Below are positions 1 through 12,149 of a stretch of 64,000 nt of DNA, piece by piece. The notes under the pieces were generated by a model. That model was given only the letters and a program-made list of their open reading frames with translations, was not told where the DNA came from and did not search any database. The DNA is from Forficula auricularia (lineage: Eukaryota; Arthropoda; Insecta; Dermaptera; Forficulidae). The stretch covers positions 10,412,757-10,476,756 of the forward strand of contig JALMQS010000075.1 of the NCBI GenBank assembly GCA_024734495.1. The letters run 5' to 3'. A program made the position numbers and the translations under genes. Within the stretch, counting starts at the first letter, position 1. Every line of letters begins with the position of its first letter.

Positions 1-199
1 GAGCCTTACGATGTTTGAATTTTGAAAAATCCCATGATTTTTTTCAAAAATTTAAAAAACACACTTGTTTTCATTTTTAGAATACTAAAATTCGAGTTTA
101 CTATAATTTGAGTCTGTTTTTTTAGCTCTACATAATATAGTTACTTATAATTCAGGATGAGGATTTGAATGGCCAATATCTTTTGATTTTCAAAAAGAG

Positions 200-345
200 A
201 AACAAAGAGGTTGTCCTCTGCTTGATGCAAATAAACATATACACATATATCTCAAGATGATATATCTGTATATATATTATTTATTTGTTTGAGACTATAG
301 TTTCGAAGACTTGGTCTTCATCATCAGTCTTTCTTCAATTATAAA
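200..345 (-). repeat. Hammerhead-bearing repeat, locus 1
   Basis: On the minus strand a hammerhead core is followed by an AT-rich spacer and then by ATTTGCATCAAGCAGAGGAC. The same order (gatgcaaataaa near a ctctgct motif, then the ribozyme) occurs at 50105-50220, and the distal part recurs at 48838-49010. No mirror copy is seen here, unlike the other loci. Confidence 0.7.
293..327 (-). ncRNA. Hammerhead ribozyme core, intact, locus 1
   Basis: Minus strand, in order: CTGATGA, one U, stem II GAAGAC/GTCTTC with a 3-nt loop, then GAAAC-TATA-GTC. This gives A15.1-U16.1 and C15.2-G16.2 closing a UAUA loop. Cleavage would fall after C (position 293). All conserved core positions are present. Stem I is weak: AG/TC, then mismatches. 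The motif is sense to mGluR, in the intron downstream of exon C. Confidence 0.7.
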
Positions 346-833
346 TGTTTTTCATGGAGTCAATATCATATGGATATTGAAAACTTGGTGTTCTTTCGTC
401 ACTGCTGGAGGGCTAGGAACTAATTTTGATCTTTTGATTTTATTTAATAAAATCGTGTATGCTATGTACCTTGTACCCTCAGCAACCTAACTTTCTAGTT
501 GAATACTTTTTTCGTTAGTGCTCAAAATATTTACCTACAATGCATATAGTAAGTTTTCAAGTCGAAATATGCTTAAATTGATTTGTGATTAGTAAATACT
601 ATAAAATATTTTTATTTTCCGCATTTCAGTGCATTTTAAAATATGTTTTGGTGTGTATATGTTAGAAAAAATATTTTTATTGTAATATATAATTATTTTT
701 ATATTATTTTAATTTTATTATTTCTTTCTTATCTTTTAATATTTTAAATTTGCAAGATTTATGTATATCCAGAATTATATAATAATTAATTAATAGGGAT
801 TGTGGGGTTGGTGCAAGGTGAAACATCTTTAAT

Positions 834-1209
834 AAAAGATAAAAGTAAATAAATATTATATAAAATATTCATTTACTATGAGTTAAGATTTTCTAGGTCA
901 CTTGTTTCACATTAAAATTAAAAAAAATTAAGTTTTTAAATTTTTTCAATATATATATATATGTATTTCGAGATGTGAGCTCATCTTCACTAAAGTACAG
1001 AATTATAACTGAAGTTATAATTAGTTATACTTAGTTTTAATTCTGTACTTTTCTGAAGATGAGCTCACAGCACGAAATATATATATATATATTGAAAAAA
1101 TTTAAAACTTCTTTTATTTTTTTAATTTTAATGTGGAACAAGTGACTCTAGAAATCTTAACTCATAGTAAATGAACATTTCATATAATATTTATTTACTT
1201 TTATCTTAA
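834..1209. repeat. Long imperfect palindrome
   Basis: Left arm about 834-1005, right arm about 1030-1209, with a short loop. Landmarks are agtaaataaatatta/taatatttatttact at the ends, and tgtgagctcatcttc/gaagatgagctcaca next to the centre. Arms differ at scattered positions and a (TA)n run. No coding potential. Confidence 0.8.
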
Positions 1210-1229
1210 TTATGTTTTTTTTAATGAAA

Positions 1230-1478
1230 ATAATGAGAGAAGGAGTTACACCAAAAAGGTATATCCCCTAAAGGCCTGGGTTGGCCCCTCCATCGTGAAA
1301 AGAAGAAGAAAGAAAATTTTATGAGCTGGGCGGGGGTCGAAGGTATCTGTAGATACGGGTCTTAAAGAGCTGAAGGTTATAAGTTGAGGGGAAAATGGTG
1401 GCAAGGAGCGAGTTCCAGTCTCTGGAGGTCATAGGGATAAAAGAGTTGGCGAAAGCGCTTGTTCGATTTTTATCCAAT
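1230..1478 (-). pseudogene. 3' end of a Jockey/CR1-like LINE
   Basis: 5'-truncated non-LTR retrotransposon. The minus-strand translation gives NRTSAFANSFIPMTSRDWNS, then LLATIFPSTYNLQLFKTRIY and RPPPSS followed by a stop. That is the usual C-terminus of insect Jockey/CR1 reverse transcriptases (R-F-x-x-SFIPRTSRLWNSLP, FPxTYNLQLFK). The roughly 75-bp 3' UTR (about 1240-1312) contains CACGATGGAGGGGCCA and CCTTTAGGGGAT. The SINE at 63679 carries the same tail. Confidence 0.8.
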
Positions 1479-1814
1479 TTGATAGCGAATATAATAGAAA
1501 ATACTTTATAAATAATATTTTTTATTAATTCCTGAAATAGTGATGAAATATTTTATTGTAAATCCTAATGTTCTCAATATTTCAAGAGAGCTGCTTGTTA
1601 AAATAAGTGGAAATTCGATTACAACATTCTACTAAAACAAACTGACTGTCAGAAGAACCAAGTGTAAAATATAAAAAAATTGTTCCGTTTTCATTACTTT
1701 CTTTAAAAATGTCCCTTATATAATAAATGAATCTTAATTTACTCATAAATAAAAGAAGGGTAAGTTGAGCGTATCATTTATCAGAAGAAAAATAAATTCT
1801 CAGCAAAGACTCAC

Positions 1815-1895
1815 CTGTGCAGAGTTTCGTGGGTTTACTGATGGCTTCCTCTCGACTCGTAGTATTCGCATCGGACGTGACACTTCCAGGTCGCT
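1815..1895 (-). CDS. mGluR: Metabotropic glutamate receptor, short exon C
   Basis: An 81-bp exon (2 nt + 26 codons + 1 nt) with acceptor aaattacag/AGCGACC and donor TGCACAG/gtgagt. The final G of exon B plus AG restores Glu, so the frame stays open: ERPGSVTSDANTTSREEAIS, then KPTKLCT and a split G. Its end matches the K-x-CTG-x-E-S-L region that follows RNPWFxEFWQxxFxC in animal mGluRs. The first 20 residues, rich in Ser, Thr and Glu, form a variable surface loop. The next exon would lie left of position 1. The phases of all three exons agree, which is the main support for such a short exon. Confidence 0.85.
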
Positions 1896-2089
1896 CTGTA
1901 ATTTTTCCAAAAGTTGACATTAATAAAAAATGAAGCTTGTTTTTTTCAGATAAGGAATTCGCCACGCGTTTTATCGACGAAATACTTTTTGGAACGCTAG
2001 ATTTTAAAAGGAAAAAAGAGGAAATTAAAGGAGAGAAACCTACTCAACTAGAATAATATTTATTTAAAATAATTTTTATAAAAAAATAA

Positions 2090-3035
2090 AACCGACTTCA
2101 AAAAAATTAAATGCAACAAATAAAATAATAAAACTCAAAAAAAAAAATACACTAAAAGGTAATAATAATCTAATTTAGTTACGACTAAACGACGAAAGAT
2201 TAACATGAAATCCTTTTTAAGTCGGTTCCAAACATATACATTTTATGAATCAAACTCGACGGATTTTACTTAGTACGATTGGCGGGTACACTCGCTTATA
2301 TAGTTTGTTTAGCACCGACTTCAAAAAGTGATTTCATGTAAATATTTCGTCGTTTAATTGTAACTAAATTAGATTATTATTTTATACCTTTCAGTGTATT
2401 TTATTTTATTTTTGAGTTTTATTATTTTATTTGTTGCATTTAATTTTTTTGAAGTCGGTTTTATTTTTTTTTTTATAAAAATTATTTTTATTTTTCTCTT
2501 TTTAGTGATGTTATTAATAGTGACTTAATAAAATAATACCTTGGATGCATCTCGTAAGAGAAGGCGTTGGGCGAATGAATCAGAAAATGATAATAAAATT
2601 CAATTCATTAATAGAGAAATTATCTCAAAACGTTAGCGGGTTTTAAATGAATGTTTTAAGATTTTTTTATAAAAGATTTTATTTATTATAATTTCGATTA
2701 TTTGCTAATAAGAATTAGATATTTACGTTAATTCGTCATTGATCATATCATCAGAACTTAACCAAATTAATATGGGACCACCCCTAAGGCACCCTCTTTC
2801 CAATAGAAAAAGAATCATCGAAATCGGTTCATAAACAAAGAAGTTATGCCTAAACAAACATAGCAAAAAAAGGTCCAATACCAATGAAAAAAAACGGGAC
2901 CAATCGGAAACTAGACTGAACCCAATGCAAAAAAATCATCAAAATCGGTTTACAATTGGCTTAGATATCAGGTAACATAGACACAAAAAAAAAATTCAGT
3001 CGAAATGAGAACCTCCTCCTTTTTTGAAGTCGGTT
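2090..3035 (+). mobile_element. CGACTTC foldback element, copy 1
   Basis: Begins AACCGACTTCAAAAAA and ends TTTTTTGAAGTCGGTT. The left part is a foldback: arm 2090-2240, a loop around aaactcgacggattttac, and mirror arm 2311-2462. The tail has landmarks tgatgttattaatagtga, aatcggttcataaacaaag and gagaacctcctcc, then the terminal GAAGTCGGTT. This copy is the longest, with about 200 bp of tail also found at 14300-14520. No ORF. I read it as a non-autonomous DNA element and cannot place it in a superfamily. Confidence 0.8.
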
Positions 3036-4359
3036 AAAAATGTATTAGAATAATACATTTCTTACTTTATGAACTTCTTTTAAAACAAGCAAAAATTTAA
3101 TAAGAAACAAGAAATATGTTGTTTATCTCTAGGGTGACTTTACAGTGGCTATAGTTGAAATTATATTCTAATCAAGGTTTCATAAAATTACAAAAGAATT
3201 ATAGTGTTTTATATTTAAAGTTTTTTTTTAGTTTTTATGAGATTTTGTTTAAAATAAAGAAGCAGCTCAATAACTAATAACTATTATATACATATTATAT
3301 CTAAAATTACTAGCTGAATGATTAATATGTGTCTCATGAGCTCGATTATTTATTTATTTATTTATTTTATCTTAAAGGAATAAAAATAAATTTAAAAAAT
3401 TCTTAAGGAAGAGAAAAGCGTATTATACAATTTCTTCCAAATCAAAGGAGATATCAAAATTGTAGATGTTTGCTTGATAAGGAAAGAAGAATCGAATATG
3501 GGGAATTTTTTCACATTTTTGAATCAAGTGATTTCCGGCCCCGTTAGGTACAATAATCGGCTAATATATATAGTACTTTAGGGCACTTCCATTCTGTTTT
3601 TTCACAGAAATGTTTTGAATGGGGTATTTTTTACTCCACATACGAGCTGCTCAACATAAATAATGGGACACAGTGTTTGGGCATCAATGAGATTTCTAAA
3701 GAGCACTTGTAGATTTAGGAGGCGTGTTTGTGCAGGATATTAAATACTATCCACTCTCCTAACAAACATATAATACACTTACCAATACAAATTTCATATG
3801 CAAATTAACAAATCCAGAAATTAATATATATCTATTTTATCAATTCATAAAAATAAACATTCAAAAATATTATTTTATTTTAAAATTTCCAATCCATTAG
3901 TGCGATTGAATTTTTCCGGGAAATAATGTATAAAATATATTTTCCAATAATATGTAATTATTAGTATATTAATTTTTTCATTAAGCTTTTAGCTGAATTA
4001 AACAAAATTAGAATATTAAAATCTATTAACTTACATCATATAGCATATACCCATAGATTCATTTGTGTAATTTAATTAAAAAACAATTTACGACGTTTTT
4101 TCTCACAAAGACCAGTAAGATGCATGGCGCAGCTAGTTTGAAATATAATAAATCATTTTTTTTTAAATTAACTTTAATTTCTTAATTTTATTATATAAAT
4201 AATTATTTATAATAAAGCATATAACTGATCAAATTAACGGGTTTACTAGTGATCGAATTTCGTTTCAGTCAGAACAATTAATTATTGTCAAAGATGTCAG
4301 GCGCCTCACTAAATCCAGAGTAAGGCAAGAAGAAACCACTCCTGTGAAAAATTTCCCCA

Positions 4360-4520
4360 TGATAATTAATAGCCCCCGGATAAAATTTCGGGTCCGCGGC
4401 CCAAAATCTGAAGCAGGCCTCTTATTATGGAATAAGTATGTGTTTTTAATGAAGTGAAATAATTACAAATAATTCCACGGCCCTAAGAGCCAAAGGCCTG
4501 GGACCCACGGGTGCACCTGG
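4360..4520 (+). repeat. GC-richer interspersed repeat, copy 1
   Basis: Contains AAATTTCGGG, GGCCCAAAATCTG and GGGTGCACCTGGAGCC. The same blocks occur in reverse complement at about 36925-37330. Unclassified, non-coding. Confidence 0.5.
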
Positions 4521-5242
4521 AGCCCCCTTGCGGGCGCTATGTGATAATTACATTGGGGAGAATGATTTTCCATTTTGACACCAAATCAACTTTCTACAAC
4601 TTTTCGTTGTTGACATAATTAAAATTATCCATAACACCTCGGATTAAGTAGATGATCACCTCTCTTGATTTTTCTATAGATATCCAATCATTTGTGAGTG
4701 TAAATTTTAATATATTTAATTAGTTTAGAGAAATGAAGCCGCTAATGAAACCTTGTACAAATATTTACAAATTAAAAAATCTGTATTTAACCATTCAATG
4801 TATTTATTTGATTGTTCCGCCAAAAACAAATTTTAAATATTTAAATACAACCAACAAGAAATCTATGCTTCTTATAATTTTGTCTAAAAATAAAAATTTT
4901 CACCTAACGAAGAATAATATTATTTAGAAAAATTCCAAACAAAAACTTTTCTATAATCAAAAAAAAAAAAGAAAAAAAAATTAAAAATCAAAAAATAATA
5001 ATAATATCAAAACCCAAAGAAAATTTGAAATAAAAAACATTTTCTTTTTCATCAATCAAATAAAAATGGGAAAAGTTTCGAAAGACTCACCTTCATATTC
5101 AGACTAATATAAATATTTCACATTGAATATTAAACAAGTTTGAGTCAGAATTGAATTTATATTAAACTGAAGATAAATGTCAAGGCTTCGAAAAATACGG
5201 TTAGTTAGTCTCAAGTAAATGATACAGCCAACATATATAATA

Positions 5243-5470
5243 CAGGGGTGTCCACAAGGAGAGGGGGGGGTAAAGAGGAAGAGTGCGTCACTGAAATTTC
5301 TGATGGAGGTTTGAAAATAGTTGCATTTTAGCATTATTTGTAATAAAAGTGGTCAAGTCTTATAACTTCAACAAATGGTCTTATAATTCTTTAGAATTGA
5401 ATATAATGGGGGGGAAGGGGGTAATTTTCATGAAACTGGAAGGGTGATGAAGCTGGGGGGGGCATCCCTG
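5243..5470. mobile_element. hAT-like MITE
   Basis: Ends are CAGGGGTGTCC and GGCATCCCTG, flanked by tatataat-type sequence on both sides that fits an 8-bp duplication with one base of ambiguity. About 228 bp, G-rich near both ends, no ORF. It sits in the intron between exons B and C. Confidence 0.6.
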
Positions 5471-5642
5471 TATATAATATGTAGTATAATCGTATTAGAT
5501 GCGCCCTCGAATGCCACCTGTTGAGGGCAATAAAACTAAAATAATAAATAGGAGAAAAATTATAAGTTTCTTATCAGAAAAAAATAGTATTTGGGAAAAC
5601 AACTTAAATGTCTAACAATTAGTCAATTTAATAAACAGTTAC

Positions 5643-5839
5643 CTGATGGAATGGTGCAATTGAACTGGAACTGCCAATACTCTTTAAACCAGGGATTCCG
5701 TTTGTTGGTGAATGGGTCCAATTCCAGATAGTTTTTATCAAATTGTGTGACATATTGCGAATGGATTCGAACAGTAAGGCTGCCCCATGCCTCTCTCTCG
5801 TAGTCCCGCGTAACATCCGCCCGGTCTGCCCAGCCGTCG
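5643..5839 (-). CDS. mGluR: Metabotropic glutamate receptor, ligand-binding-domain exon B
   Basis: Next exon of the same receptor, 197 bp (1 nt + 65 codons + 1 nt), stop-free. It reads DGWADRADVTRDYEREAWGS, then LTVRIHSQYV, YLELDPFTNKRNPWF and WQFQFNCTIPS. The SDGWADR block formed across the junction with exon A includes the Asp and Arg that, as I recall, contact glutamate in mammalian mGluR1 (Asp318, Arg323). Both are kept here, which favours a true glutamate receptor over the ligand-divergent insect paralogues. RNPWF-EYWQ-FNC is the usual class C sequence. The acceptor is cttgtctag/CGACGG and the donor is CCATCAG/gtaact. The intron to exon A is about 27.5 kb. Confidence 0.95.
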
Positions 5840-6235
5840 CTAGACAAGCAAAAGAAAATCACTAAGAAATGTAAAACTATCTATCTAATCTTAATAAACG
5901 AACAAAAAGTGTACATGCATGTATTTATATACATAGACGAGCTGCTCCAGGAGTGCCTTCGGAATATTTAGATATTTCCAAATAAATAACTACTCTCAGT
6001 TTTCTAAAGAGTAAATGTACAAAAAAGCTAAAAAATTTTATATTCCCCCCCCTTCTCTTTCGCACCCATATACAGTCAATTTTGATAGTTGATTTTTACA
6101 GGAATAGTTTCTAAAAGTAATAAAGAAATAATCCCTATAGTAACTTGACTTCAAGATCAAGATATTAATTATTTATCCTTTAACAATCAAAAAATAAGAC
6201 TCAAACTTTCTGGAGTTGTTTACCATAAAGAATTT

Positions 6236-6856
6236 AGTCTTTTTGATTTGCAGCTCGATTCTTCCACGTTTTTCAGTACAGGTTGCCATTAATAGTCAAA
6301 ACATCAAAAATGGAATGCAATAAGGTTATTCCTCTAGTATTAGATAAGAATCGATGGCTATTTTTGATTTTAAGTCGATTTCTCCATGTCTACAGCAATG
6401 GTTACTAATAATAACCGAAATGTCAAAAATCCAATATAGAATGGTTATTCCTCAAGTACTAGATGAGAATCAATCGCTATTTTTGATTTTATGTCGATTC
6501 CTCTATGTCTTCAGCAATGGTTACCAATAAAAACCGAAACGTCAAAAATTCAATATAGAATAGTTATTCCTCAAGTACTAGATGAGAATCAATCGCTATT
6601 TTTGATTTTAAATCGATTCCTCTATCTCTTCAGCAATGGTTACCAATAAAAACCGAAACGTCAAAAATCCAATATAGAATGGTTATTCCTCAAGTACTAG
6701 ATGAGAATCAATAGCTGTTTTTGATTTTAAATCGATTCCTCTATGTCTTCAGCAATGGTTACCAATAAAAACCGAAACGTCAAAATTCCAATATAGAATG
6801 GTTATTCCTCAAGTACTAGATGAGAATCAATTGCTATTTTTGGTTTTAAGTCGATT
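6236..6856. repeat. 119-bp tandem repeat array
   Basis: About five units. Each contains a GTCGATTCCTC-type block, CAGCAATGGTTACCAATAA, CCGAAACGTCAAAAAT, and TCAAGTACTAGATGAGAATC. Later units are most alike; the first is diverged. Confidence 0.85.
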
Positions 6857-7578
6857 CTCTATAAAAGGTAACGGATAAGAAAAGAACGCAGTTGCTATGG
6901 TTACTTATAAACTTTCCTCCCAAATTTTTAGCATTTCACAGAGAAAAGCCTATCCACTCTTACTTAGTTAGGTTAAATGAGTCCTATATTAAACAGATAA
7001 AATGAATAAATTTTAAAGAATTTAAAAATCTTACTTTAGAGTAAAGTACTTTAAAATATAATTTTACTAAAAACTTTATTTAACCTTTTTTGTCGTCCCC
7101 AAGGTACTTAATTAGGATATTAAATTTCATCAAAATTGGTTAAGTCATTTTAAAGATATTTAGAAAAAACTAAAAAAGTACTGAAATAAATAATGTTGTA
7201 TAATACTAATGTTTGTGGGCCGATATGTACCAAAAACTAATCAGCGCTTCATTTTGTTAAACTAATAGTAGGTTTTCAATTTCAATTCAATCAGTGCAAC
7301 GGTGTGGAAAAAATCGTGGACGAAAAAAACGATAACATCCATCCATCCATCCGCACGCACTTCCAAAAAAAATGGCACTTTTTGGCCTCTCGACGAGATT
7401 CCAGGTAATTTTTGGCAAAACTGTCACGTGCTAAAATTCAATCTCATTGAATACTTCAATTTGTGACCTTAATTGAGTCCATGGGTTCCGTAGTCTTTAC
7501 CTGAGTGACCCTTTGAAGCCGCGCTTGCCGCGCGACCGATTACAATACTTTCGCCCATGCTTCGCATTGGATAAAAGT
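6236..7578 (-). mobile_element. Helentron/HINE-like element with 119-bp tandem array, copy A
   Basis: Reverse-oriented copy of the family seen at 38157, 57984 and 60475. The high-coordinate end is the family's 5' terminus (ACTTTTATCCAATGCGAAGC on the minus strand). The low-coordinate half is a tandem array: AGATGAGAAT recurs at 6461, 6580, 6699 and 6818, with a diverged unit near 6342, so the period is 119 bp. A (ATCC)n tract lies at 7335-7352. The family's hairpin end is missing. No ORF. Classification rests on architecture only. Confidence 0.6.
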
Positions 7579-7586
7579 AAAAATAA

Positions 7587-8270
7587 AACCGACTTCAAAA
7601 AATTAAATGCAACAAATAAAATACACTAAAAGGTATAAAATAATTATTATCTTTATTTAGTTACAACTAAACGATGAAATATTAACATGAAATTACTTTT
7701 TGAAGTCGGTGCCAAACATATACCTCTTATGAATCGCACTCGACGGATCTTACTTAGTACGTTTGGAGGGTATGCCTCGCTTATAGGTATAGTTTGTTTG
7801 GTACCGACATCAAAAAGTATTTTCATGTTAATATTTCGTCGTTTAGTTGTAACTAAATAAGATAATAATTATTTTATACCTTTTAGTGTATTTTATTTGT
7901 TGCATTTAATTTTTTGAAGTCGGTTTTATTTTTTTCTTAAAAATTATTTTTATTTTTCTCTTTAGTGATGTTATTAATAGTGATCATATCATCAGAACTT
8001 GACAAAATTAATATGGCACCATCCCTAAAATACCCCTTTCCAATAAAAAAAGAATGATCGAAATCGGTTCATAAACAAAGAAGTTAGGCCTGAACAAACC
8101 TAACAAAAAAGTCTAATACCAATAAAAAAAATAGGACCAATCGGAAGCTAGACTGAACCCAATGCAACATTTTTTCGAAATCGGTTCACAATTGGCGGAG
8201 ATATGAGGTAACATAGACATAAAAAAAAAATCAGTCGAATAGAGAACCTCCTCCTTTTTTGAAGTCGGTT
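7587..8270 (+). mobile_element. CGACTTC foldback element, copy 2
   Basis: Starts AACCGACTTCAAAAAATT and ends TTTTTTGAAGTCGGTT. Arm 7587-7715 mirrors 7802-7925 around a loop with CGCACTCGACGGATCTTAC. The tail runs from gttattaatagtgatc to the terminus. It lies 8 bp from the end of the Helentron-like copy A. Confidence 0.85.
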
Positions 8271-10780
8271 AAAAAGGAAATTACTTGTTGAGACTCGAAC
8301 TGAGGTGAGGCAAGCGTACGGTGTATTGAATATTTTTACTTTTTCTTCCATTTATTATTTATATCCTATTCTTTCATTTTCAGTGGAAAAATCAGGAAAA
8401 AAATTAAGAAAACATGTTAGAAGTTTTACTTCGGAGACGGGGTGGTTGATTTATTGCTGAGTAGGTACATATTTAAGGAGGCATGAAGGAAAAATACTAC
8501 ATATTTCCTTCAATGACTCTTTTGATCACTGAAGAAAAAGGAGATCCTCCGAAACGTCGATTTCAAATAATTGTAATAAGAAAACCCTCCAATAAATACT
8601 CTTTTATTGGAAATAATATTTTTATTTTATTTATGGATTGCCTTCCATTCAATTCTCATTTAAGAAAACATATTTTTAATAAAAAATAAAGAGTTCCGTC
8701 ATTGTGATTTTTTGCTCGTAAAAAATTATTAGCAACCAAGCATATATGATAAACGTAGAAGAATAGTCAGTCAAATCAAGTCTAAAGTTAATACTAAAAA
8801 TTTGATTTTGGACAATAATATATGTATTTATCGTGCTCAGGTTAAATAAAAATTCACTGGATAGTTTAATTCAAAAGAAAGATAATAAGGAACCACTTAG
8901 AAAAATCAATTTGTTTCTAGGCTACGCAAGCAACTTAAAGAAGTTGATAATCTCCGGTCATTTATCATCCTATTGAGCTCAATGGTAAATCTTCGTGGCT
9001 ATAAAGCTTCATTTTACGGGTCCTCAGGGGGTGTCTAATCTTAATAGGTCTCTAACTCATTCACTACTACACTTTTGGATTTACCAAATAATGAACCAAA
9101 CACTTGTGTTATTGGCATTTTAATACCTGCTGAGAGATTATATACCTAATTATTTTGTAAATGCGTAAATATATATATATAACTATACAGAAGGTTCTAA
9201 TATAAACTAAACAAATGGAATCATTTCGCTTGTCTATCGAACATATTATTATGTTGTTGCAATAGCTACGGATCCTCAGGGGTGCACTGACAAGTGGATT
9301 TTTTTCATCATTTGAGTTATATGTAAATATCTTAAATCCACGCGACCCCTTTGTATAAAATTATGAAAATACCTGTTATTTTGATACTACTGGAGAATAA
9401 CCACATTAAATAGAAAAGTAAAGCAATAATTTTAAGTCTTTTGGAACCCTCCACTTTATTTTGGTCCACAATATTCATACATATTTTAAATAGGTTATAG
9501 AGATTTATTATTTTTAATTTATTCGGAATTACTTAAGTCTTGATAAAATACTCAGATTCTTTTAAATTAGGATCCGCGAAATGTTGGCTCTCTTCTTTTT
9601 CTGTAATTTAATAACCTTAATTTTTGAATCCCTCATTTTGAATAGCTTATTAATATAATATGAAATGTTGATAATTTTTTCTAGAAACCTGTTTTACTAA
9701 TATGATAACGATTGTTGAAAGTATCGCTCCTTTTTGTTATGAGGGTTGTAAGGCCTCAAGGAAGCTGTTATTTACTTTATAATAAAAGAAATGTTTCGAT
9801 AGGGGCTATTGTGATTATCTAGTTAATTAATGCTATACATATATGATATCCTGTAAAAGAACAAAAATGGAGGGAAGATAAGGTTAGTTCTCTTCAAAAT
9901 TGTATGAAATAAAAAGGTAAAACAATTTAACGTTTATATAAAATTTATTCAGTAATTAACAAAGGGGAAGGTTTTATATTTGTGGAGTGGTGTAGATGGA
10001 TCAAGAAGAGTGTTTAGGAAAGGTACAGGCCATTTGGAGCCTGGTTCCCGTTCCGCGATGCCTTGCGTAAAATTGAATACCCCGTGTGTGGGCCGTGGGC
10101 GCTGATCAAGATATTGAGCGCCAAAATGTCATTTTCTGAATCTGTTCAGAAAGAAAATGGTTGGTTTCTTGCCGCCTGGGTGGGCAAGGGAATATATATG
10201 TTGTTGTTTGCCAAGCGATTCGGGTGAACAAAACATACATTTGGCTAAGTGTGGCTTAGTTATGTTATTAATGAACCTTTCTGTGGTATTGCCTCAAGTG
10301 GTTTTGGGCAAGGGTTTGTATATGGTTTGTGCTTCTGTCAATCGATCGGACGATCAAAGCATATACATTGAAGAACCTTTCAGGATAAAAGAGAAAAATA
10401 ATTAAAGAAATGAACACGCATAGGATATGAATTTTAGCTATCAGAATATTCTTACCTTTCAGGCCCATACAACTAGCGAATAACACACATTCTAAGAGAT
10501 GCTTACCCTGTGGCAGTTGTATTAATAAGAACGATTGGGAGCATAAGCCAGGGCCTCGAGAGCAAAAAGGCGGTGGGGGTGAAGCTGCAAAATGCCGACA
10601 ATAGGGGGCCGAGTGAGATGGCGTAATAACTGATTGGACTTGTGAAAAATTGTGGCAATTTTGAACAACGATTTATTAAATTATTTTAAAAAATAATTAT
10701 ATTTCTAAACAGAATACAATATATATATATCGTGGTCTTCCCACTTTGAGGGCTTCTATCTCCAAGATTATCTTTATTAC
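8271..10780. other. Unassigned AT-rich intron sequence
   Basis: No supported gene. Near 8529-8559 there is a decayed Penelope/hammerhead-type motif (CTGAAGA, GGAG/CTCC, CGAAACGTCG). A GC-richer stretch at about 9990-10400 has 60-80-codon open frames on both strands that I do not recognise. The rest is AT-rich. Confidence 0.5.
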
Positions 10781-10924
10781 TTTGAAAGTTTATAATAGGA
10801 AAATAAGGGCAAAGTTTTAGTTTTTATGTGTGACTTTTTTGTTCTTATACTTGAAACGTTGGCTGATAAATAAAAAAGTCACACATAAAAACTTGTCCTT
10901 ATTTTCCTATTATAAACTTTCAAA
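10781..10924. repeat. Palindrome
   Basis: TTTGAAAGTTTATAATAGGA at the left is mirrored by tcctattataaactttcaaa at the right, and ttttatgtgtgactttttt by its complement nearer the centre. The loop (about 10842-10870) contains CTTGAAACGTTGG. Confidence 0.8.
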
Positions 10925-11399
10925 TTAATATAAATTATGGACGGAAATGATAATAATAATTATCTTTGTCATTTCTATGTGAAAGTAAATGATATCGTTA
11001 AAAAATAAAAATTAAATTTAGAATTAAAAGAGAAAGAATATTGTATGAAAATTACACTTCTTTAATGAAATAATCAAAAAATTATTTTATTTTTCAATAA
11101 TTACTTCATGAAAAATTGGCCCTTTATCAAAATTATAAACTGATGTGCAAAATTTTGGCATCGCTTTTTATAAATCAAACTTTGTTGTAGGTATTGAATT
11201 TCATATTATTTTAACAAAAACAAATAAATTATTATAAATATATAAATTAATTACAAAAACTCATAAATTTATTGCAACAAGTATATGAAATAAATTTAAT
11301 AATTTTCAATGTTAAAACGTATTAGATCAATTTTCAATTTTTTAGTAGTGATGCGATAATTTTGCACAGCAGTTTATTTTATATAAAAAATTTTTATAA

Positions 11400-12149
11400 A
11401 AAAATAAATCTAATTCTTATGGCCAAATAATCGAAATTATAATAAATAAAATGTTTTTTAAAAAAAACTTAAAACATTCATTTAAAATCCGCAAACGTTT
11501 CGAGAGAATTTATATATTTATGAATTGAATTTTATTATAATTTTCTGGATTGGGGGAAGAGGAGAGGAGGAGAGATCCAATCGATTTGATTGGGGAATAA
11601 TGGAATTAAAATAATTATCGGAAAAGAGGTTTTTTTATCTAATTAGATTTTTCCTCTTATTAAAAACAAGGACTAAAGATAAATAAGGACACTCGATGGT
11701 GGAGAAGTTATCTCCGAAATCGAAGCTAAAATACAAGGTATACATTAATTAATGTAAAATAATTGGTTTAATAAAATTTATTTATAATTTTCTTATTCAT
11801 TCGCCCGACGATTTCTCTTACGAGATGCATACAAAGTATTAACTTATTTCACTATTAATAACATCACTAAAAAGAGAAAAATAAAAATAATTTTTATAAA
11901 AAAAAATAAAACCGACTTCAAAAAAATTAAATGCAACAATATAAAATAATAACTTAAAAATAAAATGAAATACACCAAAAGGTATAAAATAATTATCTTA
12001 TTTAGTTACAACTAAACGACGAAATATTAACATGAAATTACTTTTTGAAGTCGGTGCCAAACAAACTATATAAGCGAGCGTACTCTCCCAAACGTACTAA
12101 GTAAGATCCGTCGAGTGCGATTCATAAAAATTTTTAAGAAAAAAATAAA
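11400..12149 (-). mobile_element. CGACTTC foldback element, broken older copy (left half)
   Basis: Reverse-complement tail (AATCCGCAAACGTTTCGAGA near 11490, TCGCCCGACGATTTCTCTTA near 11805), then AACCGACTTC at 11910 and an arm reaching GATCCGTCGAGTGCGATTC near 12110, where copy 3 begins. The matching opposite half is at 14083-14790. Confidence 0.65.

Larger units (their letters stand above)
1896..5642 (-). other. 3.7-kb intron of mGluR between exons B and C
   Basis: The intron holds a CGACTTC foldback (2090-3035), a GC-richer repeat (4360-4520) and a hAT-like MITE (5243-5470). The remainder, including 3036-4359 and 4521-5242, is AT-rich with simple repeats such as (ATTT)n near 3350 and no recognisable gene. 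Confidence 0.8.

Noticed and set aside
5096..5112. 13-nt microexon between mGluR exons B and C (ttag/TCTGAATATGAAG/gtgagt on the minus strand)
   Set aside because: 13 nt would break the frame, which joins correctly without it. Probably a chance splice-site pair or part of an unrelated transcript.
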